Assembly (NCBI RefSeq): GCF_003026285.1
Contig: NZ_PYOD01000001.1
Coordinates: 62,001-126,000, forward strand
Reading direction: 5' to 3'
Origin: Photobacterium profundum
Lineage (GTDB): Bacteria; Pseudomonadota; Gammaproteobacteria; Enterobacterales; Vibrionaceae
DNA: 64,000 nt
This document shows, in pieces, positions 1 through 9,118 of the stretch. Numbering within the stretch: the first letter of the stretch is position 1; every line of letters begins with the position of its first letter. The position numbers and the translations under genes are program-made. A model generated the notes under the pieces. That model did not search any database and had not been told where the DNA came from. It saw only the letters and a list, made by a program, of their open reading frames with translations.

Positions 1-452
1 TCTATGATTAGTTCACGTTGCTCACTATTGATATAATCTTCAATATCCATCTGACTGGCGTTAGCGAGAATAACCGTTGCCTTTAATGCCATTAAACTTG
101 GCACTAACAACGCTTCTGATTGGAATGCCGCAATTTCACCACCAATTGTCGCTTGATTACGAATATGGCGAGAATAGATGAATGCCGCTGCTTGTTTTAA
201 TGCCACAGGCGTTAGCTCGTTATCAATCAAACTTTGAATATGACACATTGCGCCGATATGAAGGGCTTCACCCTGTAGTTCGATTTTATCCAGCGCTAGC
301 TTATCAAGAGAAATAGCCACTGTTTTGTCGGTTTTAGTTGGCGTAGCATTGAGTTTTGTACCACCAGCAAACCATGCTGCAACACCAGTATGTTGCTTCA
401 TGAGTTCAAGAGCTTGGATGGTCGACTCTGGCTGTAAATAATGTTCAATCAT
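1..452 (-). CDS. ygfM: YgfM-like FAD-binding subunit of molybdenum hydroxylase, 5' part (cut by left edge)
   Basis: The first 150 codons are visible; the gene continues beyond the left edge. The protein starts MIEHYLQPES and carries AWFAGGTKLN, the FAD/pyrophosphate-binding loop of the molybdopterin-dehydrogenase FAD domain, then SRHIRNQATIGGEIA, the second flavin-binding segment. Order and wording closely follow E. coli YgfM, the FAD subunit encoded with ygfK, ssnA and xdhD in the proposed selenium-dependent molybdenum hydroxylase locus. The start at 452 is preceded by an AAGG ribosome site. It is divergent from the Crp/Fnr-type regulator at 878 across a 425-bp gap with paired palindromes. 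It is distinct from the second FAD subunit at 9313-10212, so the strain probably encodes two such enzymes. The family is clear; the substrate is unknown. Confidence 0.85.
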   Translation of the reverse strand, partial: MIEHYLQPESTIQALELMKQHTGVAAWFAGGTKLNATPTKTDKTVAISLDKLALDKIELQGEALHIGAMCHIQSLIDNELTPVALKQAAAFIYSRHIRNQATIGGEIAAFQSEALLVPSLMALKATVILANASQMDIEDYINSEQRELII

Positions 453-877
453 TGTTCTTACCTTTTTTGAATTCTACTTCTATTTGATAGTCATCAGGCA
501 TGTCTCTAAGACGAGAGAATGAGTGATTGTTAATATCTATAGATTCAAAAAGGCAACTATTAAGCCAACCTTATTAAAGTGTTAGATAAGCGACTAGATT
601 CGTGAGCACCGTCAGAATTTGGGGTAAAAATGAGAACTGCATCAATAGAAATGCTTTGATTTAGAAAAGAAATAGCGCGCTTAAAATAGCGCTAGATAAG
701 AGCGTTTCTCACTCTACCTTAACTATCTATCAAAATAATAAGTCCCCTATCAATTTGATAGCTGATAGTAATAAATAATGAGAGATCTCAGCTTAAGCTG
801 GCTATATCTGCTATAACGATATTTTTCGTGACGACACTTAAGGTGATTATGCTAGTCTTGGCACGGATAATTTTTAG
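453..877. other. Divergent control region, no gene seen
   Basis: 425 bp between ygfM (leftward) and the Crp/Fnr-type gene (rightward). AT-rich, with the paired palindrome at 727-761 annotated separately. A weaker 11/15 match to the same 15-mer lies at 476-490, just upstream of the ygfM start. No convincing open frame with a ribosome site was found. Confidence 0.6.
727..761. promoter_or_regulatory. Paired 15-bp palindromic operator candidate
   Basis: The perfect odd palindrome CTATCAA-T-TTGATAG occupies 747-761. A weaker copy (11/15) starts 20 bp earlier at 727. Two 13/15 copies of the same 15-mer, starting 19 bp apart, lie at 17679 and 17698 upstream of the ygfK operon. Similar spacing and linked gene content suggest a common regulator, possibly the neighbouring Crp/Fnr-type protein; that link is inference. 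Confidence 0.55.
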
Positions 878-1459
878 ATGAAGGCTTATTTGAAAGTGGA
901 TACGTTTACTAACGTTATTAATTTTTTCTCTGATTTAGGAGTTCCAAATCAAGTCATTGAATCACACATATCCCAATTAAAACCTATAAACCTAAGTACT
1001 GGCGAGACATTACTCGCACAAGGTTCAGAACAACGTTATGGGTATTTTATTACGTCAGGTATTTTGAGAGCCTGCCACTTTAATGAAAGAGGTAGCGAAC
1101 GCTGCAAAGAGTTTTATTTTTCGGGTGAGCTCTGTTTTTTATATTCAAGCTGGTTACAGGGAATATCGGCTCAATACCAAATTGAAGCCATAAATGAGAC
1201 TAAAGTAATAAGAGTACCCTTACATATTTTATCTTTACCAGAATATTTACCAGCAAAGGTTTCTCTATTACAACAACAGCTTATATTTAAAGAACAAAAA
1301 GAGGCCTTACTTTTACTCAATACTCCCGAACAACGTTATCAGCATCTTGTGCAATATTGGCCACACTGGGTTAAGAAGCTTAACAATATTCAAATAGCCA
1401 GCTATATCGGCATTAGTCCTGTTAGTCTATCTCGGTTAAAAACAAGAATTAAGGACTGA
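878..1459 (+). CDS. Crp/Fnr-family transcriptional regulator
   Basis: 193 residues. The N-terminal half is a cyclic-nucleotide-binding-type beta barrel (residues about 35-125, with LSTGETLLAQGSE and YGYFITSGILR). The C-terminus carries a compact helix-turn-helix ending IASYIGISPVSLSRLK, the usual recognition-helix wording of Crp/Fnr relatives. There is no N-terminal cysteine cluster, so it is not an FNR-type iron-sulfur sensor, and the barrel lacks an obvious cAMP phosphate cassette. The ligand is unknown. The gene is divergent from ygfM and is followed after 90 bp by the YgjV gene on the same strand, possibly in one transcript. The palindromes at 727-761 sit between it and ygfM, so autoregulation and control of the molybdenum hydroxylase genes are plausible but unproven. 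Confidence 0.8.
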   Translation: MKAYLKVDTFTNVINFFSDLGVPNQVIESHISQLKPINLSTGETLLAQGSEQRYGYFITSGILRACHFNERGSERCKEFYFSGELCFLYSSWLQGISAQYQIEAINETKVIRVPLHILSLPEYLPAKVSLLQQQLIFKEQKEALLLLNTPEQRYQHLVQYWPHWVKKLNNIQIASYIGISPVSLSRLKTRIKD

Positions 1460-1549
1460 ATTAACTTAAGTTAATTCCTCTCACAGTATTCACCGTCATA
1501 ATAATCACTCTATTTTCATTGTTAAACAAAACTTAGAGTGAGGACGTTC

Positions 1550-2062
1550 ATGTCAACATTTGTTTGGTCACAACTTTTAATTGCCATTGCTATCGTGTTC
1601 GATCTTGCATCATTTCAATTTAAACAAAGGCAAAAAATTGTCTGTTGTTTATGTTTTTCAGGAGTATTAATTAGTGCCCATTTTATCTTACTTGAACAAT
1701 GGACTGCTGCGGGTTTAATGCTGCTGGCAAGCATACGCTATTTTTCCAGTATTTTTACGACGTCTAAAATGTTGATGTCATTCTTTTTAATTTGCGCTTT
1801 AGCCATCACATCTTCGACCTTCACTGGCTTACTTAGCCTTTTAAGTTTTAGCGGCACAGTACTCCAAACGTCAGCTTCATTTTGCCAAAGCGATCAACGC
1901 CTACGGCAATTAATGATCGTTGGAACGACAATTTGGCTAGTACACAATTACCTTGCAGGATCGCCAACGGCTGTGATTATGGAACTACTGTTTATCGGCA
2001 GTAACATAGTCGGCTATTACCGATATTATGGGATAAACCTAAGGAGACATGCTCAAGGATAA
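1550..2062 (+). CDS. YgjV-family inner membrane protein
   Basis: 170 residues, strongly hydrophobic, with about five predicted membrane segments. The pattern (SQLLIAIAIVFDLASFQFK at the start, short loops, ending in NIVGYYRYY) fits the YgjV (Imp-YgjV) family of unknown function. I chose the ATG at 1550 because GTGAGG lies about six bases upstream; an in-frame GTG at 1538 lies within that ribosome site and is less likely. The gene lies downstream of the Crp/Fnr-type regulator on the same strand. Confidence 0.7.
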   Translation: MSTFVWSQLLIAIAIVFDLASFQFKQRQKIVCCLCFSGVLISAHFILLEQWTAAGLMLLASIRYFSSIFTTSKMLMSFFLICALAITSSTFTGLLSLLSFSGTVLQTSASFCQSDQRLRQLMIVGTTIWLVHNYLAGSPTAVIMELLFIGSNIVGYYRYYGINLRRHAQG

Positions 2063-2155
2063 TAGTAAATGTACCGGTGAAACAGTTCATACCAGTTACC
2101 ACTATTTTTGCTATTCTGCATAGAAACATCCTCTAAAATAAGAGTGAATAGCCAC

Positions 2156-2536
2156 ATGGAATACAAACTTGAGATCTACCGTAAAGCCATACAAGCGATT
2201 TGCTTAGGTAAGAAAAAAGTCGAAATTAGAACCAATAATTCTTACGAATCTATTCAGTATGACCAGCTTAAGATTGGGGATACGATTCATTTTCAGATCA
2301 TTGCAGGTCCCCCATTCGTTGGGCTTGAGGTTGTTGAACCAGACGCTTTGAAAGTAAGGGTTGTTGCTGTTCGCCATTATCCAGATGCAAGAGCCCTGCT
2401 TGAACAAGAAGGTCTCGACGTACTTTCAACATTATGCAATACCATAGAAGATGGCGTTGTCTTGTTGAACAGCTTTCACGAATACCAAGCAATGATCCCA
2501 GTGCACGGTATTTATGCTATTGAAATCACCTTCTAA
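2156..2536 (+). CDS. ASCH/PUA-like domain protein
   Basis: 126 residues. The N-terminus (YRKAIQAICLGKKKVEIRTN followed by YDQLKIGDTIHF) matches the ASCH-domain layout, a PUA-like beta barrel found in RNA-binding and small amidohydrolase proteins such as E. coli YqfB. The Lys-rich turn and the G-D-x-I-x-F strand are the recognisable parts. I start at the ATG at 2156; a TTG at 2108 would add 16 residues unlike the family. It probably has its own short transcript, and the convergent BCCT gene and its terminator follow. Confidence 0.6.
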   Translation: MEYKLEIYRKAIQAICLGKKKVEIRTNNSYESIQYDQLKIGDTIHFQIIAGPPFVGLEVVEPDALKVRVVAVRHYPDARALLEQEGLDVLSTLCNTIEDGVVLLNSFHEYQAMIPVHGIYAIEITF

Positions 2537-2597
2537 TAACCCTTTAATAATAGCCACAGACGTAAAACAATACTTGGAACGTTTAAGCTTTCATCAA

Positions 2598-2636
2598 ATA
2601 AAAAATCGGCCTCAAGCATTCGCTTGAGACCGATTA
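2598..2636 (-). terminator. Rho-independent terminator of the BCCT gene
   Basis: 14-bp stem 2604-2617/2622-2635 with one mismatch and an ATTC loop. Read on the minus strand it is followed by a run of T (2598-2606), directly downstream of the BCCT stop. Confidence 0.8.
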
Positions 2637-2678
2637 AATTGTTGTCATCATCGTTCAAATAGAACTAAATGAATGACC

Positions 2679-4286
2679 TTAAGCTGTTTTAGTCAGCTTT
2701 TTATGGTTCGTATATAACGCAAGCTCGCTGTTTAAGCCTTTCACTAAGCTAACGCACATTAATAATAACACAAAGGTGAATGGCAAGGCTGTTGCAACCA
2801 CACCAGACTGTAACGCCTGAAGTGCTTCTTTACCGCCGATCCAAAGCATAACACCAGCGATAGCACCCTCGACTGTCGCCCAGAAAATTCGCTGTGGAAC
2901 CGGCGCATCTACCTTACCACCAGAAGTAATGCTATCGATAACCAATGAACCTGAATCAGATGACGTAATAAAGAAAATCAATATCAATATAATCGACAGT
3001 ACTGAAATTGCGGAACCATATGGTAGTGCATCGTAAACATGGAATAAGGTAAGTGAGATATCATTCATACCATTAATACCCAATTCACCGACTTTATTAA
3101 CCACTTGATCAATCGCTATACCACCAAAAGTAGCCATCCAAATAATCGTTACCAATGTCGGGATAAAGATCACAGCAAGTAAGAACTCACGCACTGTTCG
3201 ACCTTTAGAGATACGCGCAATAAACATACCTACAAATGGTGACCATGAAATCCACCACGCCCAATAGAACACAGTCCAGCCGTGCATCCATGTTGTGTCT
3301 TCACGACCATAAGGATTACTTAAACCAATGATATTTTCTGCATAAGCTATAAATGTATCTGGAATCGACAGCTTCACAACATCAAAACCAACGTAACCAA
3401 CAAACAGCAACAGAGCAAATGCAAATAGCATATTGATATTACTCAGTACTTTTACGCCACCATCAATACCGCGAATTACCGAGATAACCGCGATCATGGT
3501 AACGAATGCAATAACGATAAGCTGCATACCAATGCCGCCATCAGTACCGAAGACATGGTTAATACCGCTAGTCGCTTGCTGCGCACCTAAACCAAGCGAT
3601 GTCGCCAAACCAAATAAGGTCGCGAGTACCGCCATAATATCGATCACATGCCCTAACCAACCCCACGCTCTATCACCAAAGATTGGATAGAACACTGAGC
3701 GAATAGATAATGGCAAGCCCTTATTATAAGCAAAAAATGCCAGTGATAACGCTACTATTGCATAAATAGCCCAACCATGGATGCCCCAATGGAAGATAGT
3801 TGACCCCATTGCCAGTGCTTTGGCTTCTGGCGTATACGGTTCTACGTTAAAGGGTGTGCCCCACCAATCCGTAAAGTAAGCAACCGGTTCTGCTACCCCC
3901 CAGAATAGAAGACCAATCCCCATGCCGGCAGCAAATAGCATTGCTAACCATGAAGCTGTTGAGTGCTCAGCCTTAGCTTCTTTGCCACCAATACGAATTT
4001 TACCGAACGGCGACAACAACAGCACCAAAGAGAAGATCACGAAAAAGTTTGTTGACCACATAAAGAACGTGTCAAAACCATTAATGATACTGTTCTTAAG
4101 ACCATTTAGCGCTTCTTTCGCTGTATTTGGATCGACGATCATAAGAGTTGTGAGGAATAAGAGGATAAACCCTGCGCTAATACCAAATACAGGGTTATGA
4201 ATATCAAAACCCCACTTTTGAATGTTATCTTGACCCACCTGATAGTCGGTCGTATCAATACTGTATTTCTTTACTGTACTATCCAT
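2679..4286 (-). CDS. BCCT-family betaine/choline/carnitine transporter
   Basis: 535 residues, the usual BCCT length, with about 12 membrane helices. Diagnostic segments are GMGIGLLFWGVAEPVAYF in the first third and the signature WTVFYWAWWISWSPFVGMF followed by ARISKGRTVREF. Family members import trimethylammonium osmolytes (glycine betaine, choline, carnitine, ectoine) with Na+ or H+, which suits a marine bacterium. The exact substrate cannot be read from the sequence. It has its own terminator (2598-2636) and no partner gene, and a 490-bp upstream region free of genes. The start at 4286 is the first Met of a standard cytoplasmic N-terminus. Confidence 0.9.
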   Translation of the reverse strand: MDSTVKKYSIDTTDYQVGQDNIQKWGFDIHNPVFGISAGFILLFLTTLMIVDPNTAKEALNGLKNSIINGFDTFFMWSTNFFVIFSLVLLLSPFGKIRIGGKEAKAEHSTASWLAMLFAAGMGIGLLFWGVAEPVAYFTDWWGTPFNVEPYTPEAKALAMGSTIFHWGIHGWAIYAIVALSLAFFAYNKGLPLSIRSVFYPIFGDRAWGWLGHVIDIMAVLATLFGLATSLGLGAQQATSGINHVFGTDGGIGMQLIVIAFVTMIAVISVIRGIDGGVKVLSNINMLFAFALLLFVGYVGFDVVKLSIPDTFIAYAENIIGLSNPYGREDTTWMHGWTVFYWAWWISWSPFVGMFIARISKGRTVREFLLAVIFIPTLVTIIWMATFGGIAIDQVVNKVGELGINGMNDISLTLFHVYDALPYGSAISVLSIILILIFFITSSDSGSLVIDSITSGGKVDAPVPQRIFWATVEGAIAGVMLWIGGKEALQALQSGVVATALPFTFVLLLMCVSLVKGLNSELALYTNHKKLTKTA

Positions 4287-4778
4287 AAATGATACTCAAA
4301 CGTTCTGTCCGTATATTTTTTTGTTCAAAAAGTAGAAACAAAAATGGTCCACAAAAACCAAGATAATTAGACCACTAAATAAAAAATCCGCGAAATATTA
4401 ACAATATCGATATAAAAGTTCAATAGGGCTCGGTTTTGTTGGGCTTTTATACTACCAAGGTGGTGGTTTTACTCACTCATTTATTATGTACACTAAACAT
4501 TAGTCATCATACTAATTTACCCTGAAATACCCGAGACATATGGATTTCAAATAGGGTGTTCTAGAAGGGAAGAGTCGACAAAAAAAGGAATTGATACGGA
4601 GAAGAAAAAATATACCCAAGCTATCTCAAAATGCAGGGTTCAGCGAACACTTGAGGTAACTTGGGTATAGAAGTTAGAGGCTTTGAGTGGCTAGCTCCTG
4701 AGTAGTATAAGAAGACCAACCAACGGGTTATTAGCGATTAATCAGAATGATAGATATCACTCAATTATCACTTTTTAA
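4287..4778. other. Intergenic region with interspersed repeat
   Basis: 492 bp between two leftward genes. It contains the interrupted palindrome at 4611-4669 and AT-rich stretches suited to the BCCT promoter. No gene or RNA was recognised. Confidence 0.6.
4611..4669. repeat. Interspersed palindromic element
   Basis: TATACCCAAG (4611-4620) is repeated as its complement CTTGGGTATA (4660-4669). The arms extend inward with a few mismatches, giving about a 20-bp imperfect stem around a central loop. Elements with this TATACCCAAG...CTTGGGTATA form are dispersed in Vibrionaceae intergenic DNA. A 15-base piece of the right arm recurs at 23214-23228. Confidence 0.65.
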
Positions 4779-5489
4779 CTATAGATATTGTTCACAAATA
4801 ATCGCTAATTCAGACGGTTCTCGAATGATGTAATCAGGTTTAACAGACCAGTCTTCTGGCGCAGCCCCACTGTATGCAGCTGCCACAGAAATAACTGTCA
4901 ATTTTTTACCAAAGGCCGATTGCACATTACGAGCAAACTGTACATCAGCTTCATGATCGCCGATATACATCACTGTTTTATTCTCTGTGCTATCAAATAA
5001 TTGCTCTAGACAAATTAAACCACCATCAGCGGCAGGTTTCTGTGCATTACCTTGTACATCGTCATAGCCGATAACTGATTTGAAAAAAGAATCAATTTTC
5101 GCCTCAGATAAAACATTGCGTATATTCTTTGAAGCATTCTGCGAGCAAATACCATGCGGAATAGAAGACAAGCGTCGCACCACATCATCTATCCCCGTAA
5201 ACAATTTAACTGGCGTAGTATTACTTAACTGATGTTCAGCCCATAACGTACCCGCTACCTGCATTTCTGATTCCGTCATGCCGTAGTAATTTACATAGAG
5301 TTCTTGCCAGTTTTTAGCCGCATGATTTGCGTGATGATATGCCGCTTCACTGAGTAGGTATTTGGGCAGGTTATCGCCAATTAAACGAGGCGCAACAATG
5401 GATAAAATACTTTTGGTAATCTCTATATTTTTAGGAACAGAGTTAACAATTGTTCCATCATAATCCCACAAGACAGCATCTAACTTCAT
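4779..5489 (-). CDS. HAD-superfamily phosphatase, phosphoglycolate-phosphatase-like
   Basis: 236 residues. HAD motif I is DAVLWDYDGTIVNS (nucleophile and acid Asp in DYDGT), motif II is GICSQNAS (Ser), the motif III lysine lies in NAQKPAADGG, and motif IV is YIGDHEADVQ. The helical cap between motifs I and II places it in subfamily IA beside phosphoglycolate phosphatases. The substrate is a small phosphate ester that cannot be specified. I prefer the ATG at 5489, with AGAGG four bases upstream, over the ATG at 5507, which has no ribosome site. The ABC-F gene on the same strand ends just upstream. Confidence 0.8.
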   Translation of the reverse strand: MKLDAVLWDYDGTIVNSVPKNIEITKSILSIVAPRLIGDNLPKYLLSEAAYHHANHAAKNWQELYVNYYGMTESEMQVAGTLWAEHQLSNTTPVKLFTGIDDVVRRLSSIPHGICSQNASKNIRNVLSEAKIDSFFKSVIGYDDVQGNAQKPAADGGLICLEQLFDSTENKTVMYIGDHEADVQFARNVQSAFGKKLTVISVAAAYSGAAPEDWSVKPDYIIREPSELAIICEQYL

Positions 5490-5606
5490 TATTCCTCTCA
5501 TATTCATATATTGCTAACAGCTAAAAATATATCTGATTCATTCAACAGAATCAGATTTAAAACGTCCATACACAGAAACAATGAGTTGATTATTTTGCGG
5601 CAGAAT

Positions 5607-7181
5607 TTATCCTATTGTTACCTGCATATTAACCCCAACGTCTCTGACAAAATCTTTATCATGACTCACCAAAATGAACCCTCCTTTAAAGCCTTTTAGT
5701 GCGGTTGCTAGCATCTGTTTTGAGTCGATATCTAAATGATTATCTGGTTCATCAAGCAGTAACAAGGGCGCATCATCAACATGGCTCACCATGAGCATCG
5801 ATAATTTCATTTTTTCGCCACCACTTAAATGTGCCACTTTGCGGTAAACGGAATCTCGCCTAAAACCAATACCTGCTAATAAGATTCTAGCGTCGCTTTC
5901 AATGAGCCCTCTGCAATGGTGCATTAAGCTGTCTAGCATCGAATCATCACATTTCAACAAGCCAAAATTTTGATCCAAATACACCATGTTTGTATACCGT
6001 TTAATCACCCCAAAATAACTCGAGTGTTGCTGTTGAATTGCTTTTAGTAACGTAGACTTTCCACATCCATTCGCACCATCGAGGTAGCAGCGATCCGTCT
6101 GAGATAAAGAAAAAGAGAATAGACTCCCTACACCATAATGTAACTGGCAATTTTGGACGTCTAATAGCTTTCGTTTCTTTACTTGCGCTGCTTGCTGTAA
6201 ATACAACGCTTGGGGTTTCAATGCCTCTTTATGAACACCTAAGCTATGCAGTTTGTCTTGATTACGGTCTACTTGATTTTGCTGATTAGTTACCTGTGCT
6301 GATTGGGTTCGTCCCGCTTTGTCTTTCATCGCGTCCATTAAGATCTTTGGCTGGCTACCCGATTTTCTTAGGCGGTTGCCTTGAGCTTCACGTTGTTGTG
6401 CCTTTTCTTTGTTGGCTTGGGTTTGACGCTCTATCTTTTTTTGTTCTGCTTTCAATTGCACTATTTTTCTATCTAATGCTGCTGACTGAGTCGTCACCAG
6501 CTCTTGATATACATCGTAATTTCCGCTGAAAAACGTTAGTCCTAAACCTGTTAGCTGATAAATAGCATCGACATGTTTTAGCAAGCTTCTATCATGGCTA
6601 ACCAAGAGTATTTGCCCTTCGAATTGTTGTAATCGATTAATGAGCCAACGCTTACCGGCAGAATCTAAATGATTAGACGGTTCATCAAGCAGTAATATTT
6701 CAGCATTAGATTCGAACAGTTTATACAACTGCAAAAGGGCTAATTGACCACCGCTTAACGTATGGCAATACGTATTCAATTCCAACTCAATGCGCAATGT
6801 CTTTAACACTTGCTGTAATCGAATTTCTATATCCCAATCATCGCCAATTACATCAAAATATTCTTGCTTACAGTCTCCCAGCTCAATGGATCGAAGTGCC
6901 AGCAATTTATCGGTAACGCCTAAATAATCAGAGATACGGGTATTACCATCCAGTAGTTCAGAAGGTAATTGAGAGTAATAAGCAACCTGGCCTTGGCAAG
7001 TTACAGAACCCTGAGTTGGTGAAAGCTTACTCAATAACAATGAGAGAAAAACAGATTTCCCTACCCCATTACGACCCACCAACCCTGTAATACCATTAGG
7101 TAGGGTGAAATTTAAGTTGTGAAATAGCCACTCCCCAGTATCGAGTTGGAATGACAATTGATGTGTGATTAATGCAGGCAT
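5607..7181 (-). CDS. ABC-F family ATPase (translation factor type)
   Basis: 524 residues with two ABC domains and no membrane segments. Domain 1: Walker A GRNGVGKS (36-43), signature LSGGQ, Walker B LLLDEPSNHLD. Domain 2: Walker A GANGCGKS, signature LSGGE, Walker B LLLDEPDNHLD. The domains are joined by a long Lys/Arg/Gln-rich linker, the ribosome-contacting element of ABC-F proteins. It is not YbiT (present at 52156) and not an obvious EttA, Uup or YheS. ABC-F proteins resolve stalled ribosomes and some protect against antibiotics; which applies here is unknown. The start at 7181 has a strong GGGGAGG site; an upstream in-frame extension to 7250 is less likely. Confidence 0.85.
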   Translation of the reverse strand: MPALITHQLSFQLDTGEWLFHNLNFTLPNGITGLVGRNGVGKSVFLSLLLSKLSPTQGSVTCQGQVAYYSQLPSELLDGNTRISDYLGVTDKLLALRSIELGDCKQEYFDVIGDDWDIEIRLQQVLKTLRIELELNTYCHTLSGGQLALLQLYKLFESNAEILLLDEPSNHLDSAGKRWLINRLQQFEGQILLVSHDRSLLKHVDAIYQLTGLGLTFFSGNYDVYQELVTTQSAALDRKIVQLKAEQKKIERQTQANKEKAQQREAQGNRLRKSGSQPKILMDAMKDKAGRTQSAQVTNQQNQVDRNQDKLHSLGVHKEALKPQALYLQQAAQVKKRKLLDVQNCQLHYGVGSLFSFSLSQTDRCYLDGANGCGKSTLLKAIQQQHSSYFGVIKRYTNMVYLDQNFGLLKCDDSMLDSLMHHCRGLIESDARILLAGIGFRRDSVYRKVAHLSGGEKMKLSMLMVSHVDDAPLLLLDEPDNHLDIDSKQMLATALKGFKGGFILVSHDKDFVRDVGVNMQVTIG

Positions 7182-7473
7182 AAGAATACCTCCCCTTACG
7201 AACGAAATGTAAAAGGGGTCTAAGCCGTTACTTAGGTGTGATTGCCGCAAGAAGAAGCAAGATATAACTGTACTGTGACAAAGTAACGCCCACTAACCCC
7301 GAGTGTCCAAATAATGAATAGTCATTGGATGTCGGTAAGTTAGTTGTTCATTATGGCGTTAGCTCCGATAGATATGATGCTGGAATTATAATCAAGACGA
7401 TGGCTATTTTTCAACTACCTTGATCACAATCCCAATAACAGACAAGTCACCATTAAATCAATTATTCATAAGG
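7182..7473. other. Upstream region of the ABC-F gene
   Basis: About 290 bp between the leftward ABC-F gene and the rightward small membrane peptide gene. Very short frames occur on the minus strand (for example a 10-codon frame), but I see neither a good ribosome site for them nor a clear terminator hairpin, so attenuation is not supported. Confidence 0.4.
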
Positions 7474-7479
7474 TATAAT
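7474..7479 (+). promoter_or_regulatory. Candidate -10 box (TATAAT) for the small peptide gene
   Basis: A consensus TATAAT lies 52 bp before the ATG at 7531. No good -35 is visible at 16-18 bp upstream. Confidence 0.45.
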
Positions 7480-7530
7480 TAATGGGTAATTAGTGTATAA
7501 CAAGTAACATAGGTACACCTAGGAGGGGTT

Positions 7531-7671
7531 ATGAGTGTTGTATTTGGATTCATTATTTTGGCTATCATTGCCGCCTTAATCAAAAAGAAGACAGGCCTAA
7601 CTTTAACTAAGTTCTTTGAGCAAAAAATTCAAAACTATTACAAAAAGAATGAAGATAAAGAAAATCATTAA
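7531..7671 (+). CDS. Small single-span membrane peptide (46 aa)
   Basis: 46 codons with a near-perfect ribosome site (AGGAGGGG, about five bases before ATG). Residues 2-17 (SVVFGFIILAIIAALI) form one membrane helix, followed by KKK and a charged amphipathic tail ending NEDKENH. That topology, Nout or Nin with a basic stop-transfer, is typical of small bacterial membrane proteins. It lies 48 bp upstream of the SDR gene on the same strand and may share its transcript. The family is not recognised. Confidence 0.65.
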   Translation: MSVVFGFIILAIIAALIKKKTGLTLTKFFEQKIQNYYKKNEDKENH

Positions 7672-7719
7672 ACCGTGGCTTTGTCTTTTTAAACAAAACC
7701 CCATTAATAAAGGCATTTT

Positions 7720-8385
7720 ATGATTGTAATTACAGGCGCAAGTAGCGGTTTAGGTGCAGCATTAGCACACTTGTACAGCACAGAAGGAAAACCATTACTG
7801 ATCACAGGGCGAAATGCACAACGCCTTGAAAACGTAGCTGCCAATATGCCAGAAAAAGTACAGGTTAAACAAGCAGACCTCGGTAAAGCCACAGACGTCG
7901 AAGCATTATTGGATTCTTTAGAGTGCGCACCAGATACCGTTATTCATTGTGCTGGCAGTGGTTATTTTGGCCCTATCGAACAGCAAGATCCTGAAGCAAT
8001 CAGCCAGTTAATTCAAAACAACGTGACCTCAACGATTTTCTTATTGCGCGAATTAGTGAAGCGTTACCGTAATCATAAAGTCAATGTCGTCGTTGTGATG
8101 TCGACGGCTGCACAAGCAGCTAAAGCTGAAGAATCAACCTATTGCGCTGCAAAATGGGCGGTACGTGGATTAGTAGAATCGGTTCGCCTAGAATTGAAAG
8201 GCTGCCCAATGAAACTTATCGCGGTTTACCCTGGTGGAATGGCGACTGACTTCTGGAAAACGAGTGGTAAAGAATTTGATACCTCTTCGTTTATGACAGC
8301 AGAAGAAGCCGCACACATGTTGAAGCAAGCGCTTGTGGGTACTGAACACGGCTTTGTTTCAGATATTACGATTAATCGCCATTAA
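7720..8385 (+). CDS. Short-chain dehydrogenase/reductase
   Basis: 221 residues with a single Rossmann domain. The nucleotide-binding loop is TGASSGLG at the N-terminus, followed by ITGRNAQRL (an Arg after the second strand, usual for NADPH preference). The catalytic set is the Ser in VVMSTAAQ and Tyr/Lys in YCAAK. The C-terminus has the PGGMATDFW substrate loop. The substrate is not identifiable. A strong terminator follows at 8405-8438. Confidence 0.85.
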   Translation: MIVITGASSGLGAALAHLYSTEGKPLLITGRNAQRLENVAANMPEKVQVKQADLGKATDVEALLDSLECAPDTVIHCAGSGYFGPIEQQDPEAISQLIQNNVTSTIFLLRELVKRYRNHKVNVVVVMSTAAQAAKAEESTYCAAKWAVRGLVESVRLELKGCPMKLIAVYPGGMATDFWKTSGKEFDTSSFMTAEEAAHMLKQALVGTEHGFVSDITINRH

Positions 8386-8404
8386 GCTTGTGATCAATTT
8401 AATA

Positions 8405-8438
8405 GGGTCTCTGTTCATTTTAAAATGAACAGAGACCC
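8405..8438 (+). terminator. Rho-independent terminator, probably bidirectional
   Basis: Perfect 17-bp inverted repeat starting GGGTCTCTGTTC, centred at 8421/8422 and followed by a T-rich stretch. It lies between the convergent SDR and oxygenase genes. Confidence 0.75.
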
Positions 8439-8515
8439 CATTTATTTCTTACCACAGCCCGTTTCATACCATTCTGAATTTGGTATAAATGGTCAAATAT
8501 TTGTCTAGGTTGGTA

Positions 8516-9118
8516 TTACCGCGCGATATCGAGAACATTGTCTTTCACACCGTTAATACGGAACCAACCTGCAATACTAAATCGCTGTTTATTGGTGGGT
8601 AATACTTCGTGTGGGAACTGTTCAGATAAAAACACAAACAAGCGACCTGATTTAGGTGGAAGTTTAGCGATGACATTATCATCTAAATCATAAACAACCA
8701 GCTCGCCACCATCTTCTTCAGTCCAACTGTCATTCATATAAAAAACAGTAGTTAATCGGCGATTTTCATTGCCACGGAAGCAATCAAGGTGCTTCTTATA
8801 GAAATCCCCTTTTTCATACTTCGCAAAGTGTGCTTCATACTCAAATAAACCCAGATAGAAATGTTGATTTACCTTGTGGCGAATATCTTCCATTTGGTTA
8901 AGAAATGCTTCAACAGGCTCGCCTTGATTGGGTGCTAGCCAATGAATTTTATCACTACGAATTGATTCAATTCGCGTAACGTCCTCGTTACGCCCAATAC
9001 AAGCTTGTTTCCAATTTTCAGGCAGACATGATTTGAGCTGTTCAACCTGCGTAGCAGACATAAAATCATCCCAGATGTAGTAACCTTTTTCATCTAGTGC
9101 ATCAATTAGCTTTTGCAT
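8516..9118 (-). CDS. 2OG-Fe(II) oxygenase (prolyl-4-hydroxylase-like)
   Basis: 200 residues. The iron triad is HLD (His-x-Asp in YKKHLDCFRG) plus the distal His in QFPHEVLP, and the 2-oxoglutarate-binding Arg lies in RFSIAGWFR. The DDGGELVVYD-like stretch (EEDGGELVVYDLDD) between them is the usual strand of PKHD/SM-20-type oxygenases. Such enzymes hydroxylate protein prolines or small molecules. I start at the ATG at 9118; a GTG directly before it (9121) is also open. The ribosome site is weak either way. It is transcribed alone, convergent with the SDR. Confidence 0.8.
   Translation of the reverse strand: MQKLIDALDEKGYYIWDDFMSATQVEQLKSCLPENWKQACIGRNEDVTRIESIRSDKIHWLAPNQGEPVEAFLNQMEDIRHKVNQHFYLGLFEYEAHFAKYEKGDFYKKHLDCFRGNENRRLTTVFYMNDSWTEEDGGELVVYDLDDNVIAKLPPKSGRLFVFLSEQFPHEVLPTNKQRFSIAGWFRINGVKDNVLDIAR

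Noticed and set aside
7182..7330. Attenuator or leader peptide upstream of the ABC-F gene
   Set aside because: Only 3- and 10-codon frames without good ribosome sites and no convincing terminator/antiterminator pair.
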